From positions 12,313-76,312 of the forward strand of contig NZ_ML769317.1 in NCBI RefSeq assembly GCF_009720365.1: a stretch of 64,000 bases of DNA. Reading direction: 5' to 3'. Positions 39,779 through 48,793 of this stretch are shown here, one piece after another (within the stretch, counting starts at the first letter, position 1; each line of letters begins with the position of its first letter). The position numbers were made by a program, and so were the translations under genes. The stretch comes from Catellatospora paridis (GTDB lineage: Bacteria > Actinomycetota > Actinomycetes > Mycobacteriales > Micromonosporaceae). Under the pieces are notes generated by a model. It was not told the origin of the DNA. It saw only the letters and a program-made list of their open reading frames with translations, and did not search any database.

Positions 39779-40331
39779 AGGACCACCCATCGCCGGTCTG
39801 CAACGATATGAGTACGTGGGATCGCCGGAGATCCGCGACGCTGTCGCGTCCGCAGGCAGCGGTCGTGCGATCCTGGCGGCAATCGACGTGGCCGAGTGGC
39901 TTGGCGGCCTGCCGGCCCGGGACCGATCGCAGCCGCACACGTTCGTCGTCGATGTGACGGGCGTTCTGCGTGTAGCGGCCCGGCGCAGCGAACACGTCGC
40001 GTGCGCCGGTGGTGAGCCGGTGCTCAGTGCTGGAGAAATCACCTTCACTCGCCACGATCAGGGTTGGTTGGTCAGTGAGGTCACCAACCAGTCGACCGGC
40101 TACTGCCCGCGCGTTTCCTCCTGGACCGCTGTGGCCGCGGCGTGCGAACGCGCCGGTCTGGACGATCCGGGCGGGTTCACCACCGCGTTCGAATTTCGCC
40201 ACTGCCCCGAGTGTCAGCAGATCAACATCGTGAAGGACGAAGACTTCACCTGCCTGGCGTGTGGTGTCGGCCTGCCTGCGGAGTGGAACTTCACGGGCAG
40301 GCCGGATTTTCCGGCGCCGCGCGGCACATGA
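39771..40331 (+). CDS. hypothetical zinc-ribbon protein, operon gene 5
   Basis: This 186-residue soluble protein has a beta-rich N-terminal domain (QRYEYVGSPEIRDAV, then VTGVLRVAARRSEHVACAGG and SEVTNQSTGYCPRVSSW). A C-terminal zinc ribbon is formed by CPECQQINIV and FTCLACG. The GTG overlaps the upstream stop by 8 bases. It ends the operon about 210 bases before the island's right end. Confidence 0.77.
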   Translation: MPEGPPIAGLQRYEYVGSPEIRDAVASAGSGRAILAAIDVAEWLGGLPARDRSQPHTFVVDVTGVLRVAARRSEHVACAGGEPVLSAGEITFTRHDQGWLVSEVTNQSTGYCPRVSSWTAVAAACERAGLDDPGGFTTAFEFRHCPECQQINIVKDEDFTCLACGVGLPAEWNFTGRPDFPAPRGT

Positions 40332-40539
40332 GCGATTCCCTGAAAGCGTGGCCCCGAGGCCGAGCTGATCTTCCCTCCCACCCCTTCCTCTGGGCCATCG
40401 CTAGTTCAGAGAAACCTGAATCCGGCTGATCGATGCTGCACGGCCGAGATACTCGCCGCGTGCGGAGGCGTTTCGTCGCTGGATCAATCGCTTGCTGCAT
40501 GGTCATCGACAGGTTCCGCCCCTGGCGATCAGCATAATT

Positions 40540-40596
40540 GCAGGTCAGCGGCCATTGTGATCATGTACTTAGGGTTCATGTAGCCCCTCGGACACG
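40540..40596. repeat. island right attachment junction (copy B of the repeat)
   Basis: Bases 40540-40587 are the 48-base element-side repeat also present at 35065 and 59764. Bases 40572-40596 match the tRNA-Leu 3' end (29223-29247) in 22 of 25 positions. CCCC is common to both halves, so crossover probably lies in or beside it. Nothing else is seen from 40332 to 40539. Confidence 0.7.
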
Positions 40597-40603
40597 CAAA
40601 TCC

Positions 40604-40635
40604 AGCGAGGCATCAGTCATTGACTATGCCTCGCT
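40604..40635 (+). terminator. hairpin, probable original tRNA-Leu terminator
   Basis: A 10-bp stem (40604-40613 with 40626-40635) is extended by 5 inner pairs (40615-40619 with 40621-40625). It begins 8 bases after the tRNA-like tail, the distance expected for the terminator of an uninterrupted tRNA gene. Confidence 0.65.
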
Positions 40636-40766
40636 TATGTTTCTGCTGCTGAGCTCGTTGTCGGGGGATTCCCGACCCTCGTCTTGAGCCGTTGGCAAGC
40701 GGTCTAACGGTGATCGGCTTCTCCTGATCGGGTTCGAGCGAGATGCTCGTCGCGCGGCATCATGGT

Positions 40767-40813
40767 GTACGAAGTCGCGCCGCCACGGAGTCCGTGACGG
40801 CGCGACCTCGTAC
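40767..40813. terminator. long hairpin terminator of the 1946-residue gene
   Basis: A 23-bp stem (40767-40789 with 40791-40813, two mismatches) lies just beyond the stop of the reverse-strand gene at 40828. It is the longest simple hairpin found in the window. Confidence 0.8.
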
Positions 40814-40827
40814 CAGATGGTGCTTGT

Positions 40828-43800
40828 CTACCTCAGACGGCCGTTCTTGCCGATGCGGACAACGTCACCGTCCAACCGGCCGACGCCGGCCAGTGACGTG
40901 CCGCCGTTGGTCTTGACCCCGGCGTTGGTCGGTGGTGTGCCGCCCAGCCTGATGATCATGGCATCGGTGTCGCGGACGAGTACCGCCCGGACTTCGGCCT
41001 CGGGCACCAGCGAGGTGTTCAACGCGAGCGCGCGGAACTCCTTGAGCTGGTTGATGGCCTTGGCGTCGTTGCCGTTCGCCTCGGACTGGCGAGCCGCTGT
41101 CAGCTTGGTCGTCAACTTCTTGTGCGCGTTGGCCGAAAGCCGGCTGGTCGCCTTGAACCGGTCCAGCAGGTTCTGCATGTCCCGGAACGAGGTCGTCACG
41201 TAGAACCGCACTGTCGAGACCGTCTTGTTGCCGGCCTTGTCTGTGGCGGTGACCGTCAACTCGTGCAGGCCGAGCCGCAGCTCGTACATGGCCTGCAGGG
41301 TGCCGGTCGCGTACGACGCGCCGTTGAGCGTCCCGACGACCGACGCGATACCAGAGGTCGGATCTACGGCCTGGAAGGTGACCCGGACGTCCTGGCTGTC
41401 GCCGTAGAGCTGGCCGTCGGCCAACCCTGCCACGATGACGGTCGGCTGGTTGCCGTCGACCTTCAGGTTGGCGGACTTCAGCGTCTCCACGTTGCCGGCC
41501 CCGTCGGTGGCCCGGTAGAGCAGCTCGTGCTGCCCGTCGCCGCCGATGTTGACAGGCTCGGTGTAGGGCGTCCACGACCCGCCGTCCAGTGACCACTCCA
41601 GCTTGGCCACGCCGGCACCGGCGTCGGTGGCGGCGAGCACCACCGGCACCTGCCCGGCGTGCCAGCCGTCGTCGTTGGCCGGTGCGAACGTCGCCGTGGT
41701 GATCGGCGCCGTGACGTCGACCTTCACCTCGACGGTCTTGGCCTGCTCGATGTTGCCCGCGGTGTCGGTGGAGCGGTAGCGCAGCTGGTGCATTCCGGTC
41801 CCGCTGATCAGCACCGGCTCGGTGTAGGTGGTCCACGTCGTGGCGTCGTCGAGCTGGTACTGAGTGGTCGCGACGCCGCTGCCGGCTGCCTCGTCGGCGG
41901 CGGTCAGGGTGACCGTCGGCGACTCGGTGTACCAGCCGGCGGTGGCCGTGCCGGTTACTGCTGCCGTGGTGACCGGCGCTGTGGTGTCGCCGGTGCCCGG
42001 CGTGGTCAACCGGAAGTAGTCGAAGCTTGCCGGCTTCGACGCCGTCTGGTTGGCGCCGAGCGTGAACAGCCCGACCTTGGCAGTGTCACCGACGGCCGTG
42101 TTGGTCAGCGGCTCCAGCGCCGTCCAGGTGGTGCCGTCCGCCGAGTAGGACGCCGTGTAGACGCTGCCCACCCGGGCCAGTCGCAGGTGCCATACCGCGC
42201 CAATGAGGTTGGTGATTCCGGGTTGCGGGTTCTGTACCACGCTCGCGATCTCGCTGCGGAACTCGATCCGCCGGCTGACCGGCGAGCCGGCCGTGTTGTC
42301 GACGATGTAGTCCAGCTTGAGGTAGTTGTCGTCGTCGAGGTAGACCAGCAGGCCTGCCTGCTGGTACTGCTCGTTGAGCTGGCTGCCGTCGACCTTCGTC
42401 TCCAGCGTCCAGTCACCGGACGGCGCGTTCTGCAGGATGAAGTTGGTAGGCCCGGTGTTGGCACCTGTGTAGATGTCCCCGTTGGGCACGTCGATCTCCA
42501 GCTTGCCGCCGGCGACCCGGTATTTGCTGGTGTCCTCGCGGACTACTGCGTTCCACTTGCACCGGTCCAGGGTCGACCCGTTGAACTCGTCGGACGGGTC
42601 AATGGGCCCGGTCGGAGCGTCCGGGGTGACCTGGAACCAGTCGAACGCCGCGTCGACGACCGGCGCGGTGGTGCCGCCGTTGAGGGCGAACATGCCCACC
42701 TTCGGGTTGACGATGCCGGCCAGCGCGGCCGACTGCCCGACCGGCGCGAACGTCACGCCATCAGCTGACCAGGCCGCCGTCAGGTTCACGCCGTCACTGG
42801 TCAACCGCAGGTAGGCCGTGCTGCCGAGCTCTGCCGGGGCGCTGACCGCGTCGGCGGCGCCGTTGCGCGGCGACCCGGCGGTCTCCCGGATGAACTCGAA
42901 CTTCCTGGAGCCTGCGTACAGCAGGTCGAGCTTGGCGTAGTTCTCGTCGTCGCCGTACACGATCAAGCCGGCCTGCTGGTAGTCGGCCGCCACGGCGACG
43001 GACACCTTGGTGGTCGCCTGCCAGGCGCCGTCCGGCGCCGGCTGCAGGATCAGGTTGGTCGCGTCGTTGCGGGTGCCGTAGAGGTCGCCGACCGCGGTGG
43101 GCAGCAGCAGCGTGCCACCGGCCACCGAGTAGAGCTGGTTCTCCCGGACCACTGTCGACCAGCGGCCCTTGTCCAGTGCCGTGCCGTCGAAGTTGTCCGA
43201 CCGGGCGCCGAGGCAGGCGTTGTTCGGCGCTTCGACCCTGACGACCACATTGGCGTACGACTTCGCGCCGCGCGCATCGGACACGGTCAGCGTCGCGGTG
43301 AACGTGCCGGGGGTGGCGTAGGTGTGCGTGGCGTTGGCGGTGCCGGCTGTGGCGCCGTCTCCGAACTCCCACAGGTAGGTCAGCGGGTTGTCGCCCTCGG
43401 CGTCGGTCGCCGAGCCGGTGAAGGTGACCAGCACCGGCGCGGTGCCGGTGGTGGGCGTCGCTGACGCGGTGACCACCGGTGGCGCGTTGTCGGTCACGCC
43501 GCGTCCAAGGAAGTCGACCCAGTTGACGTTGAACAACGAACCCGTGCCGGTGTCGCCTACCGGGTTCTTCGCTACCAGGAACAGCGGCCCTGTCACCGTG
43601 CTCGGGTTGCTCAGCGTCGCCGTGACATCGGTGAAGCTCTGCCAGCCGCCGGTGCCCGGCACTGTCGCGGTGGCGAGCACCGGCCCGTCCGCCGCGCCGG
43701 CCCGTACCTCGATGCGTCCGCCAGCGGCGTTCGACGCCACCCGGAACCGCAGCGCGTCGATACCGGTCAGGTTCACCGGGGCGTACGACCAGAAGTCGCC

Positions 43801-46668
43801 GTCCTCGATGAAGCCGATGTTCTGGAAGCCGCCGGCGGTGTCCGTCGTCGTCTCCAGTTGCACGCCCTGGTCGCCGCCGCCGACGCCGTCCGGAGCCCGT
43901 CCGGTGGCGGTGAAGTACTCGGCCTGCTTGCGCTTGGGCTGCAGCTGTTCGATCGCCCTGCCGGTCAACGGGTTGGAGCCGCCGGCTCCGCCGGCATCGG
44001 TGTAGGTGGCCTCGAACACGGCGAACACGTTGGCGTCAGCGCCGTGACCGGAGGCCAGCGACGTCTGCACGGTGCCGGTGCACCCGGTGTACGACTGCAG
44101 GGGGTGGGCGTGCTGGTCGTGACCCAGGTAGTACTGCAGGGTCACCCGCGAGCAGTCGATCGTCCCGTCCTCCGGGTCGGTCACCGCGACGGTGTACTGG
44201 ACCTGGTCACCCCATTCGAAGAAGCCGCCGTCGGGCGGGAATGAGATGGTGACTGTGGGCGCCGTGTTGCCGACCGTGATCGTCACGTTCGCGACGGCCG
44301 TACGGTTGGCGGTGTTGGTGACCGTCAGCTGCGCCGTGTAGTCACCGGCAGCCGGGTAGGTGTGCGAGGGGTTTGCCGCGGTGGAGGTGCCACCGTCACC
44401 GAACGTCCACGCGTAGCTCAGCGCCCCGCCGTTGGGGTCACGTGACCCGGCGCTGGAGAACTGCACCGTAAGCGGCGCCGGTCCGGAGTCCGGCGTGCCG
44501 GTCGCGACCGCGATCGGGGCCCGCTCGCCCGCTATGTAGTCGATGCGGTAGATCCCGGAGTCGCCGTTGTTGCCGCCGAATCCGGTACCCCACTCGATCA
44601 GGTAGAGCGCGCCGTCGGGACCGAACTCGAAGTCCATCGGCCGCAGGAAGGTCATGCCGCTGAGCATGTTGTTGATGTCGACCAGCGACTTGCCGTCGGC
44701 GGCGACCTGGAACGCGTACATCTTGTTCTGGTTCCACTCGCCGAACATCGCCTTGCCGTCGTAGTACGCCGGCCACTTGCGCTCGGAGACGAGGTTGGGG
44801 TCGTAGCGGTAGACGGGCCCGCCCATCGGCGCGCCGCCGCCGCCGATCTCCGGGAACAGCGCGTTGCCGCTGTAGTCGTAGTCGACGGTGGCGCTGATCG
44901 CCGGGGGGAGGTTGGTCAGACCCGTGTTGTTGGGCGAGTTGTTGACCGGCGCCGCGCAGTCGAACTTCGCGCCGGACGGTCCGCTCGGGAAGGTGTAGTC
45001 GTTGTAGGCGTAGTTAGCCCCGTGGCAGTACGGCCAGCCGTAGTTGCCGGCCTGGGCGATGTTCCATTCAACTGTGCCTTCCGGGCCGCGGTTGGGGTTC
45101 GTCGCGCCCGCGTCCGGGCCGTAGTCGGCCACGTACAGCGTGTTTGTCTTCGCGTCGATGCCGATCCGGAACGGATTGCGGAAGCCCATCGCGAAGATCT
45201 CCGGCCGGGTCAACGCCGTACCCTGCGGGAAGAGGTTCCCACTCGGGATGGTGTACGTGCCGTCCGCCTCCGGGTGGATGCGCAGCACCTTGCCGCGCAG
45301 GTCGTTGGTGTTGCCGGAGGTGCGCTGGGCGTCATAATTCTGGCGCCCGGCCCGCTCGTCGATCGGGGTGAATGAGTCGGACTCGAACGGGTTGGTGTTG
45401 TCGCCGGTGGCCAGGTACAGGTTGCCGGCGCTGTCGAACACCATCGAACCGCCGGCGTGGCAGCAGGTGGTGCGCTGCGTTGTCACTTCCAGCACGACCT
45501 TCTCGCTGGCCAGGTCGATGCTGTCGCCGCTGACCGTGAACCGGGAGATCCGGTTTCGCGTCATACCATCGTTGGGCGCCCAGTACAGGTAGACCCAGTG
45601 GGTGGTGGCGAAGTCCGGGTCCAACCGGATGCCGATCAGGCCGTCCTCGTTGCCGGTGAAGACATCGAGATCAACCGCGGTCACCGTGGTGCCGGTGGCG
45701 GGCTTGATGATCTGCACCCGGCCGTCGCGCTCGATGTAGAAGACCCGGCCGTCCGGCGCGATGTCCAGCTCCATCGGATTCTGCGTGTTGCCGTCCAGCG
45801 TCACCTTCTCGTACCCGCTGGTCAGCGACGCGCTGCAGTCGGAGTCGAGCGCGCCGGCCGCCGTCTGGATGCCGCCGAGCAGATGAGCCAGGAATGAAGG
45901 CTCGGTGTACGACGCGATGGTGTGACCGATACCGGTGTACCAGGACCGGCCGCCGTCGTAATCCTGGCACCACGCGATCGGGTGGTCGGCGCCCATCGCA
46001 CCGGTGCCCGGCGAGTAGGTCCGCTCGTCCAGACTGGCCAGCACGTGCACCTTGCTGCGCGGGTTTGCCTGGTAATTGTACCACTCGTCGAGCCGCGACC
46101 ACTGCGCCGGCAGAGAAGCCGTGGACGGGTGCGACGGGTCCTCGACCTTGATGGTCGCCTGCTGGTTGTTCGGGTGCGCCGAGAAGTAGGCGCCGACCAG
46201 GCTGCCGTACCACGCCCAGCCGTACTCGGTGTCCGATGCGGAATGCACGCCGGCAAAACCGCCACCGGCACGGATGTAGCGCTCGAAGGCCCCCTGCTGA
46301 GCGGCGTCGAGCACATCACCGGTGGTCGACAGCCAGATCACCGCCGCGTACTGCGCGAGGTTGGCGTCGGTGAACGCGCCAGCGTCCTCCGTCGCGGCAA
46401 CCGTGAACCCGTTGTCGACGCCGAGCTGCTGGATCGCTGCGATACCAGCGGGAATGGAATCATGCCGGAACCCGACGGTCTTCGAGAAGACCAGCACCGA
46501 GAACGGAGCAAGCGCCGCATTGGCTTGATTGGTGGTTGCCGGCGTGGCCTGCGCGGGCGACTGCCCGACGGCAAGCGAGATCACGGTCATGGCGAGCGCG
46601 AGCACCGAACCGAGGAGAGATCGCGCTCTGATATTCGGATGGGTGCGGCTACGACGTTGTACGGACAC
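40828..46668 (-). CDS. giant exported ThuA, sugar-dehydrogenase-like, PKD and carbohydrate-binding protein
   Basis: This 1946-residue protein has a signal peptide ending near AQA. A ThuA-like (glutamine-amidotransferase-fold) domain (about 55-285, FSKTVGFRHDSIPAG) is followed by a glucose/sorbosone-dehydrogenase-like six-bladed propeller (about 290-740, FRNPFRIGIDAKT). Then come a PKD domain (AGSRDPNGGALSYAWTFGDG), a CBM6-like domain (about 940-1070), a second PKD, two DUF1349-like concanavalin folds (about 1170-1540), two OmpL47-like repeats (about 1560-1720) and a helical FIMAH-like C-terminus (LLDRFKATSRLSANAHKKL). It probably binds and oxidises sugars of polysaccharides outside the cell; PQQ dependence is inference. 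It lies just outside the island's right end. Confidence 0.92.
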   Translation of the reverse strand: MSVQRRSRTHPNIRARSLLGSVLALAMTVISLAVGQSPAQATPATTNQANAALAPFSVLVFSKTVGFRHDSIPAGIAAIQQLGVDNGFTVAATEDAGAFTDANLAQYAAVIWLSTTGDVLDAAQQGAFERYIRAGGGFAGVHSASDTEYGWAWYGSLVGAYFSAHPNNQQATIKVEDPSHPSTASLPAQWSRLDEWYNYQANPRSKVHVLASLDERTYSPGTGAMGADHPIAWCQDYDGGRSWYTGIGHTIASYTEPSFLAHLLGGIQTAAGALDSDCSASLTSGYEKVTLDGNTQNPMELDIAPDGRVFYIERDGRVQIIKPATGTTVTAVDLDVFTGNEDGLIGIRLDPDFATTHWVYLYWAPNDGMTRNRISRFTVSGDSIDLASEKVVLEVTTQRTTCCHAGGSMVFDSAGNLYLATGDNTNPFESDSFTPIDERAGRQNYDAQRTSGNTNDLRGKVLRIHPEADGTYTIPSGNLFPQGTALTRPEIFAMGFRNPFRIGIDAKTNTLYVADYGPDAGATNPNRGPEGTVEWNIAQAGNYGWPYCHGANYAYNDYTFPSGPSGAKFDCAAPVNNSPNNTGLTNLPPAISATVDYDYSGNALFPEIGGGGAPMGGPVYRYDPNLVSERKWPAYYDGKAMFGEWNQNKMYAFQVAADGKSLVDINNMLSGMTFLRPMDFEFGPDGALYLIEWGTGFGGNNGDSGIYRIDYIAGERAPIAVATGTPDSGPAPLTVQFSSAGSRDPNGGALSYAWTFGDGGTSTAANPSHTYPAAGDYTAQLTVTNTANRTAVANVTITVGNTAPTVTISFPPDGGFFEWGDQVQYTVAVTDPEDGTIDCSRVTLQYYLGHDQHAHPLQSYTGCTGTVQTSLASGHGADANVFAVFEATYTDAGGAGGSNPLTGRAIEQLQPKRKQAEYFTATGRAPDGVGGGDQGVQLETTTDTAGGFQNIGFIEDGDFWSYAPVNLTGIDALRFRVASNAAGGRIEVRAGAADGPVLATATVPGTGGWQSFTDVTATLSNPSTVTGPLFLVAKNPVGDTGTGSLFNVNWVDFLGRGVTDNAPPVVTASATPTTGTAPVLVTFTGSATDAEGDNPLTYLWEFGDGATAGTANATHTYATPGTFTATLTVSDARGAKSYANVVVRVEAPNNACLGARSDNFDGTALDKGRWSTVVRENQLYSVAGGTLLLPTAVGDLYGTRNDATNLILQPAPDGAWQATTKVSVAVAADYQQAGLIVYGDDENYAKLDLLYAGSRKFEFIRETAGSPRNGAADAVSAPAELGSTAYLRLTSDGVNLTAAWSADGVTFAPVGQSAALAGIVNPKVGMFALNGGTTAPVVDAAFDWFQVTPDAPTGPIDPSDEFNGSTLDRCKWNAVVREDTSKYRVAGGKLEIDVPNGDIYTGANTGPTNFILQNAPSGDWTLETKVDGSQLNEQYQQAGLLVYLDDDNYLKLDYIVDNTAGSPVSRRIEFRSEIASVVQNPQPGITNLIGAVWHLRLARVGSVYTASYSADGTTWTALEPLTNTAVGDTAKVGLFTLGANQTASKPASFDYFRLTTPGTGDTTAPVTTAAVTGTATAGWYTESPTVTLTAADEAAGSGVATTQYQLDDATTWTTYTEPVLISGTGMHQLRYRSTDTAGNIEQAKTVEVKVDVTAPITTATFAPANDDGWHAGQVPVVLAATDAGAGVAKLEWSLDGGSWTPYTEPVNIGGDGQHELLYRATDGAGNVETLKSANLKVDGNQPTVIVAGLADGQLYGDSQDVRVTFQAVDPTSGIASVVGTLNGASYATGTLQAMYELRLGLHELTVTATDKAGNKTVSTVRFYVTTSFRDMQNLLDRFKATSRLSANAHKKLTTKLTAARQSEANGNDAKAINQLKEFRALALNTSLVPEAEVRAVLVRDTDAMIIRLGGTPPTNAGVKTNGGTSLAGVGRLDGDVVRIGKNGRLR

Positions 46669-46913
46669 GAAGAATCTCCAATGCCTGGACGGGACTTCAG
46701 AGCCCGCCGCGGCTCGCCGAAGACCAGTGGGGGGGGTAATAGTTCACGCCCCAAACAAACTAGCGGCGCTACCGAAGTTGTGGTCAGAATGATGCCGGTC
46801 AATTTGGTAACGCTTCGATAACGCCCGACACCGACAGAGTCCTGGCTGGGTAATCCATTAGGGACCCTAGTAAACCGGGCACGACCACTCACCATCGAGC
46901 CGCCCGACGGTCA
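46669..46913. other. upstream region of the giant gene
   Basis: It holds the promoter of the gene at 40828-46668. The segment AACGCTTCGATAACG (about 46809-46823) resembles a half-palindromic repressor site, but it is weak. Nothing else is visible. Confidence 0.3.
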
Positions 46914-47224
46914 CGACTCCGAAAGCGATCTCGCTACCAGTACGGCTTCGGCCTGCGCGAGTTTGCGCTCGGCGGCGTTACGGGCCCGTTGTGCGGTGGT
47001 TCGGGTCAGGCGAAGGCCCGTTAGTTCCTGTCGGGCGTCGTCGCGTCGCCACCGAAGTTCGGTGTGTTCCTTCTCCAGCTCGGCCAGCTCGCGGGTGGCC
47101 GGCTGCTTGGCCTCGGCCGCCTCGTCCAGCGCCGAGCCTCCTCCTCGCGCGCCGCGTCAACGTCGGCGCGCAGCCAATCGATCTCCGCCGCCCGCTGCGA
47201 GCCGGCGCACGGAGGTCGGTGCAA
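46914..47224 (-). pseudogene. frameshifted coiled-coil protein fragment
   Basis: The minus strand encodes IDWLRADVDAAREEEA in one frame and ALDEAAEAKQPATRELAELE through LTGLRLTRTTAQRARNAAER to a stop at 46914 in another. The frame changes near 47140. The combined sequence is a charged coiled coil typical of plasmid/transposon accessory proteins. The 5' part is absent. The following 300 bases to 47540 show no gene. Confidence 0.5.
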
Positions 47225-47523
47225 ACAAGGAACTCAGAGGCGGATCGACTCGGGCCGGGATTTCTGATGAAGCCCTCGCCGGTTCTTCATGGCTGGTGCG
47301 GTTTGATGGGACGGAAGGAGGCGTCGATGAGCGCTTGCGTTCGACGGCTATCCCTGCGCCGTCCGTGAGGTCTCCAGAACGGTGATGTCCTGGACGAGCC
47401 GTAGATCCTGACAGGCTTGCCAGCGGCATGGTCGACGACACCGGGTTCGGGCACAGCGGCACGCGCTGCTCCACCTCTTGCTTGAGCTCACACGGTTATG
47501 GGGCTATGCAGAACAAAGACTAG

Positions 47524-47531
47524 CTATATAG
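47524..47531. promoter_or_regulatory. candidate -10 element and operator of the PadR gene
   Basis: CTATATAG is a perfect palindrome containing TATATA. It starts 17 bases before the PadR ATG, so it can be a -10 hexamer of a leaderless message and a self-regulation site at once. Confidence 0.4.
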
Positions 47532-47540
47532 AGTACGCAC

Positions 47541-47864
47541 ATGGCTGAGCTACGCATGACCACACCTCGGCTGCTGGTGCTCCATGCCTTCCTGGATGAT
47601 CCGACACAGGAGCGGTACGGGCTCGAACTGGCTACGGCTGCGGGTCTGGAGCCCGGCACCATCTACCCCATCCTGGTGGCCTTCGAGAACGCCGGTTGGC
47701 TGAGCAGTCGGGAGGAGCAGGTCGACCCGCACCTGGAGGGCCGGCCCCGCCGCCGGTACTACACGCTGACCGCGGACGGCGTCGGCGCCGTCCGCGACGT
47801 GTTGGCCGAGAACGCTCGGCGACGCGGCCGCCGGGCCACCTCGACCCGTAAGTTGGCGTGGTGA
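47541..47864 (+). CDS. PadR-family transcriptional regulator
   Basis: This 107-residue winged-helix regulator has the PadR core: LLVLHAFLDDPTQERYGLEL for the first helices, LEPGTIYPILVAFENAGWL for the recognition helix, and RRRYYTLTADG for the wing. It is a short form without a long C-terminal dimer helix. Such genes usually repress a neighbouring membrane-protein operon and themselves. The next gene overlaps its stop by 4 bases (GTGA), so the membrane protein is the probable partner. Confidence 0.9.
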   Translation: MAELRMTTPRLLVLHAFLDDPTQERYGLELATAAGLEPGTIYPILVAFENAGWLSSREEQVDPHLEGRPRRRYYTLTADGVGAVRDVLAENARRRGRRATSTRKLAW

Positions 47865-48703
47865 GCGCCCACCAGGAGGCGGGCCGCCGCACCGGCGCTC
47901 TGACCCGCATCGACCGGGTGCTCGTGGCCGCGCTCGGCTCGGCTCTGCCGTCGCAATTCCGCGCCCGCCAACAAGCGGAGTGGGCCGCGGACCTGGCCGA
48001 CCTAGCCCGCGAACGCCAGCCGGCCGCCCGCTGGCGGTACCTGCTCGCCGCCGCCTGGACGTTGCCCACCCTGATCGCCCTCGCCCGCCACGCCCAGGTC
48101 GACGGTCCCCGCAGCGTGTCGCCACCGGCTGTGCTCACGGCAAGGATGCTGGCCTGGATCGTCGCGATCAGTCTCGGCTGGACGTTGCTGAGCTGGTCGG
48201 TCGTGATCGCCGGCCCGTACCTGGCCTTCGACGTTCCGGCACGCCAAGCCGCCGGCATCGACCACGGCCCGGAAATGATGTGGCCCATCGACGAGCGATC
48301 GCTGCCGTCGCTGCTGCGGGCCGCACTGGAACTCGGCGGCTACGCCGCCATCGGCATGGACCTGGTTCTGGTGGCTGTAGCAGCTGGGGTCACCGTCGGT
48401 TTCCTGCTGCTGCCATTCCGCCAGACTTGGCAGGACCGGCTGTACACGCTGGCTGGAGGCGCGGTCATTGGGACGGTCGCGCTGACGTTGACCGCGGTCA
48501 ACATGTCCGTATCGCTCGGCACCTCGGTCACCGGTCTGACGCTACTGGGCACCGGGATCGCCGCGGCCGGGTTGGCAGTGGGCCGGTTCGGACTGCCCAG
48601 GCGCTGGCGAATCGTGCTAGGTCTGCTGGCGGCGGCCAGCTTCGCTGTGGTCATCACCGACAACACCTTCGGCTCGGCAATGATCGTCTGGTTCCGCGAC
48701 TAG
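47861..48703 (+). CDS. membrane protein coupled to the PadR gene
   Basis: This 280-residue protein has an N-terminal cytosolic stretch (RVLVAALGSALPSQFRARQQ) and about six membrane helices (for example AWIVAISLGWTLLSWSVVIA, VLVAVAAGVTVGFLLLPF and WRIVLGLLAAASFAVVI). The N-terminal stretch resembles the prefix found before permease-like proteins regulated by PadR. No transport motif is seen. It shares a transcript with the regulator. Confidence 0.78.
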   Translation: MSAHQEAGRRTGALTRIDRVLVAALGSALPSQFRARQQAEWAADLADLARERQPAARWRYLLAAAWTLPTLIALARHAQVDGPRSVSPPAVLTARMLAWIVAISLGWTLLSWSVVIAGPYLAFDVPARQAAGIDHGPEMMWPIDERSLPSLLRAALELGGYAAIGMDLVLVAVAAGVTVGFLLLPFRQTWQDRLYTLAGGAVIGTVALTLTAVNMSVSLGTSVTGLTLLGTGIAAAGLAVGRFGLPRRWRIVLGLLAAASFAVVITDNTFGSAMIVWFRD

Positions 48704-48757
48704 CGGTACGAGAGAAAGCGAGTCCCCGCAGCCGGAATGCCGGATAGCAGGGCATTT

Positions 48758-48793
48758 CCGGCCTGCCAACGTCCTGAGACGTCGGCAGGCCGG
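48758..48793 (+). terminator. strong hairpin terminator of the PadR operon
   Basis: A 16-bp stem (48758-48773 with 48778-48793, one mismatch) closes a CTGA loop. It follows the membrane-protein gene by 54 bases. Confidence 0.82.

Larger units (their letters stand above)
29248..40596. mobile_element. 11.3-kb genomic island inserted at tRNA-Leu
   Basis: The left boundary is the tRNA 3' end: the serine-recombinase stop lies at 29248, 3 bases past the tRNA. The right boundary is a near-copy of the tRNA 3' end at 40572-40596, matching 29223-29247 in 22 of 25 bases, with CCCCTCGGACACG identical. Between them are the recombinase, an Mrr-type nuclease and about eight uncharacterised or decayed genes. 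A hairpin just outside the right end looks like the displaced tRNA terminator. Exact crossover bases are inferred. Confidence 0.72.

Noticed and set aside
37512-40331. Naming the five-gene operon as a specific known defence system
   Set aside because: No helicase, nuclease, polymerase, TIR, STAND or kinase motif was seen in any of the five proteins.
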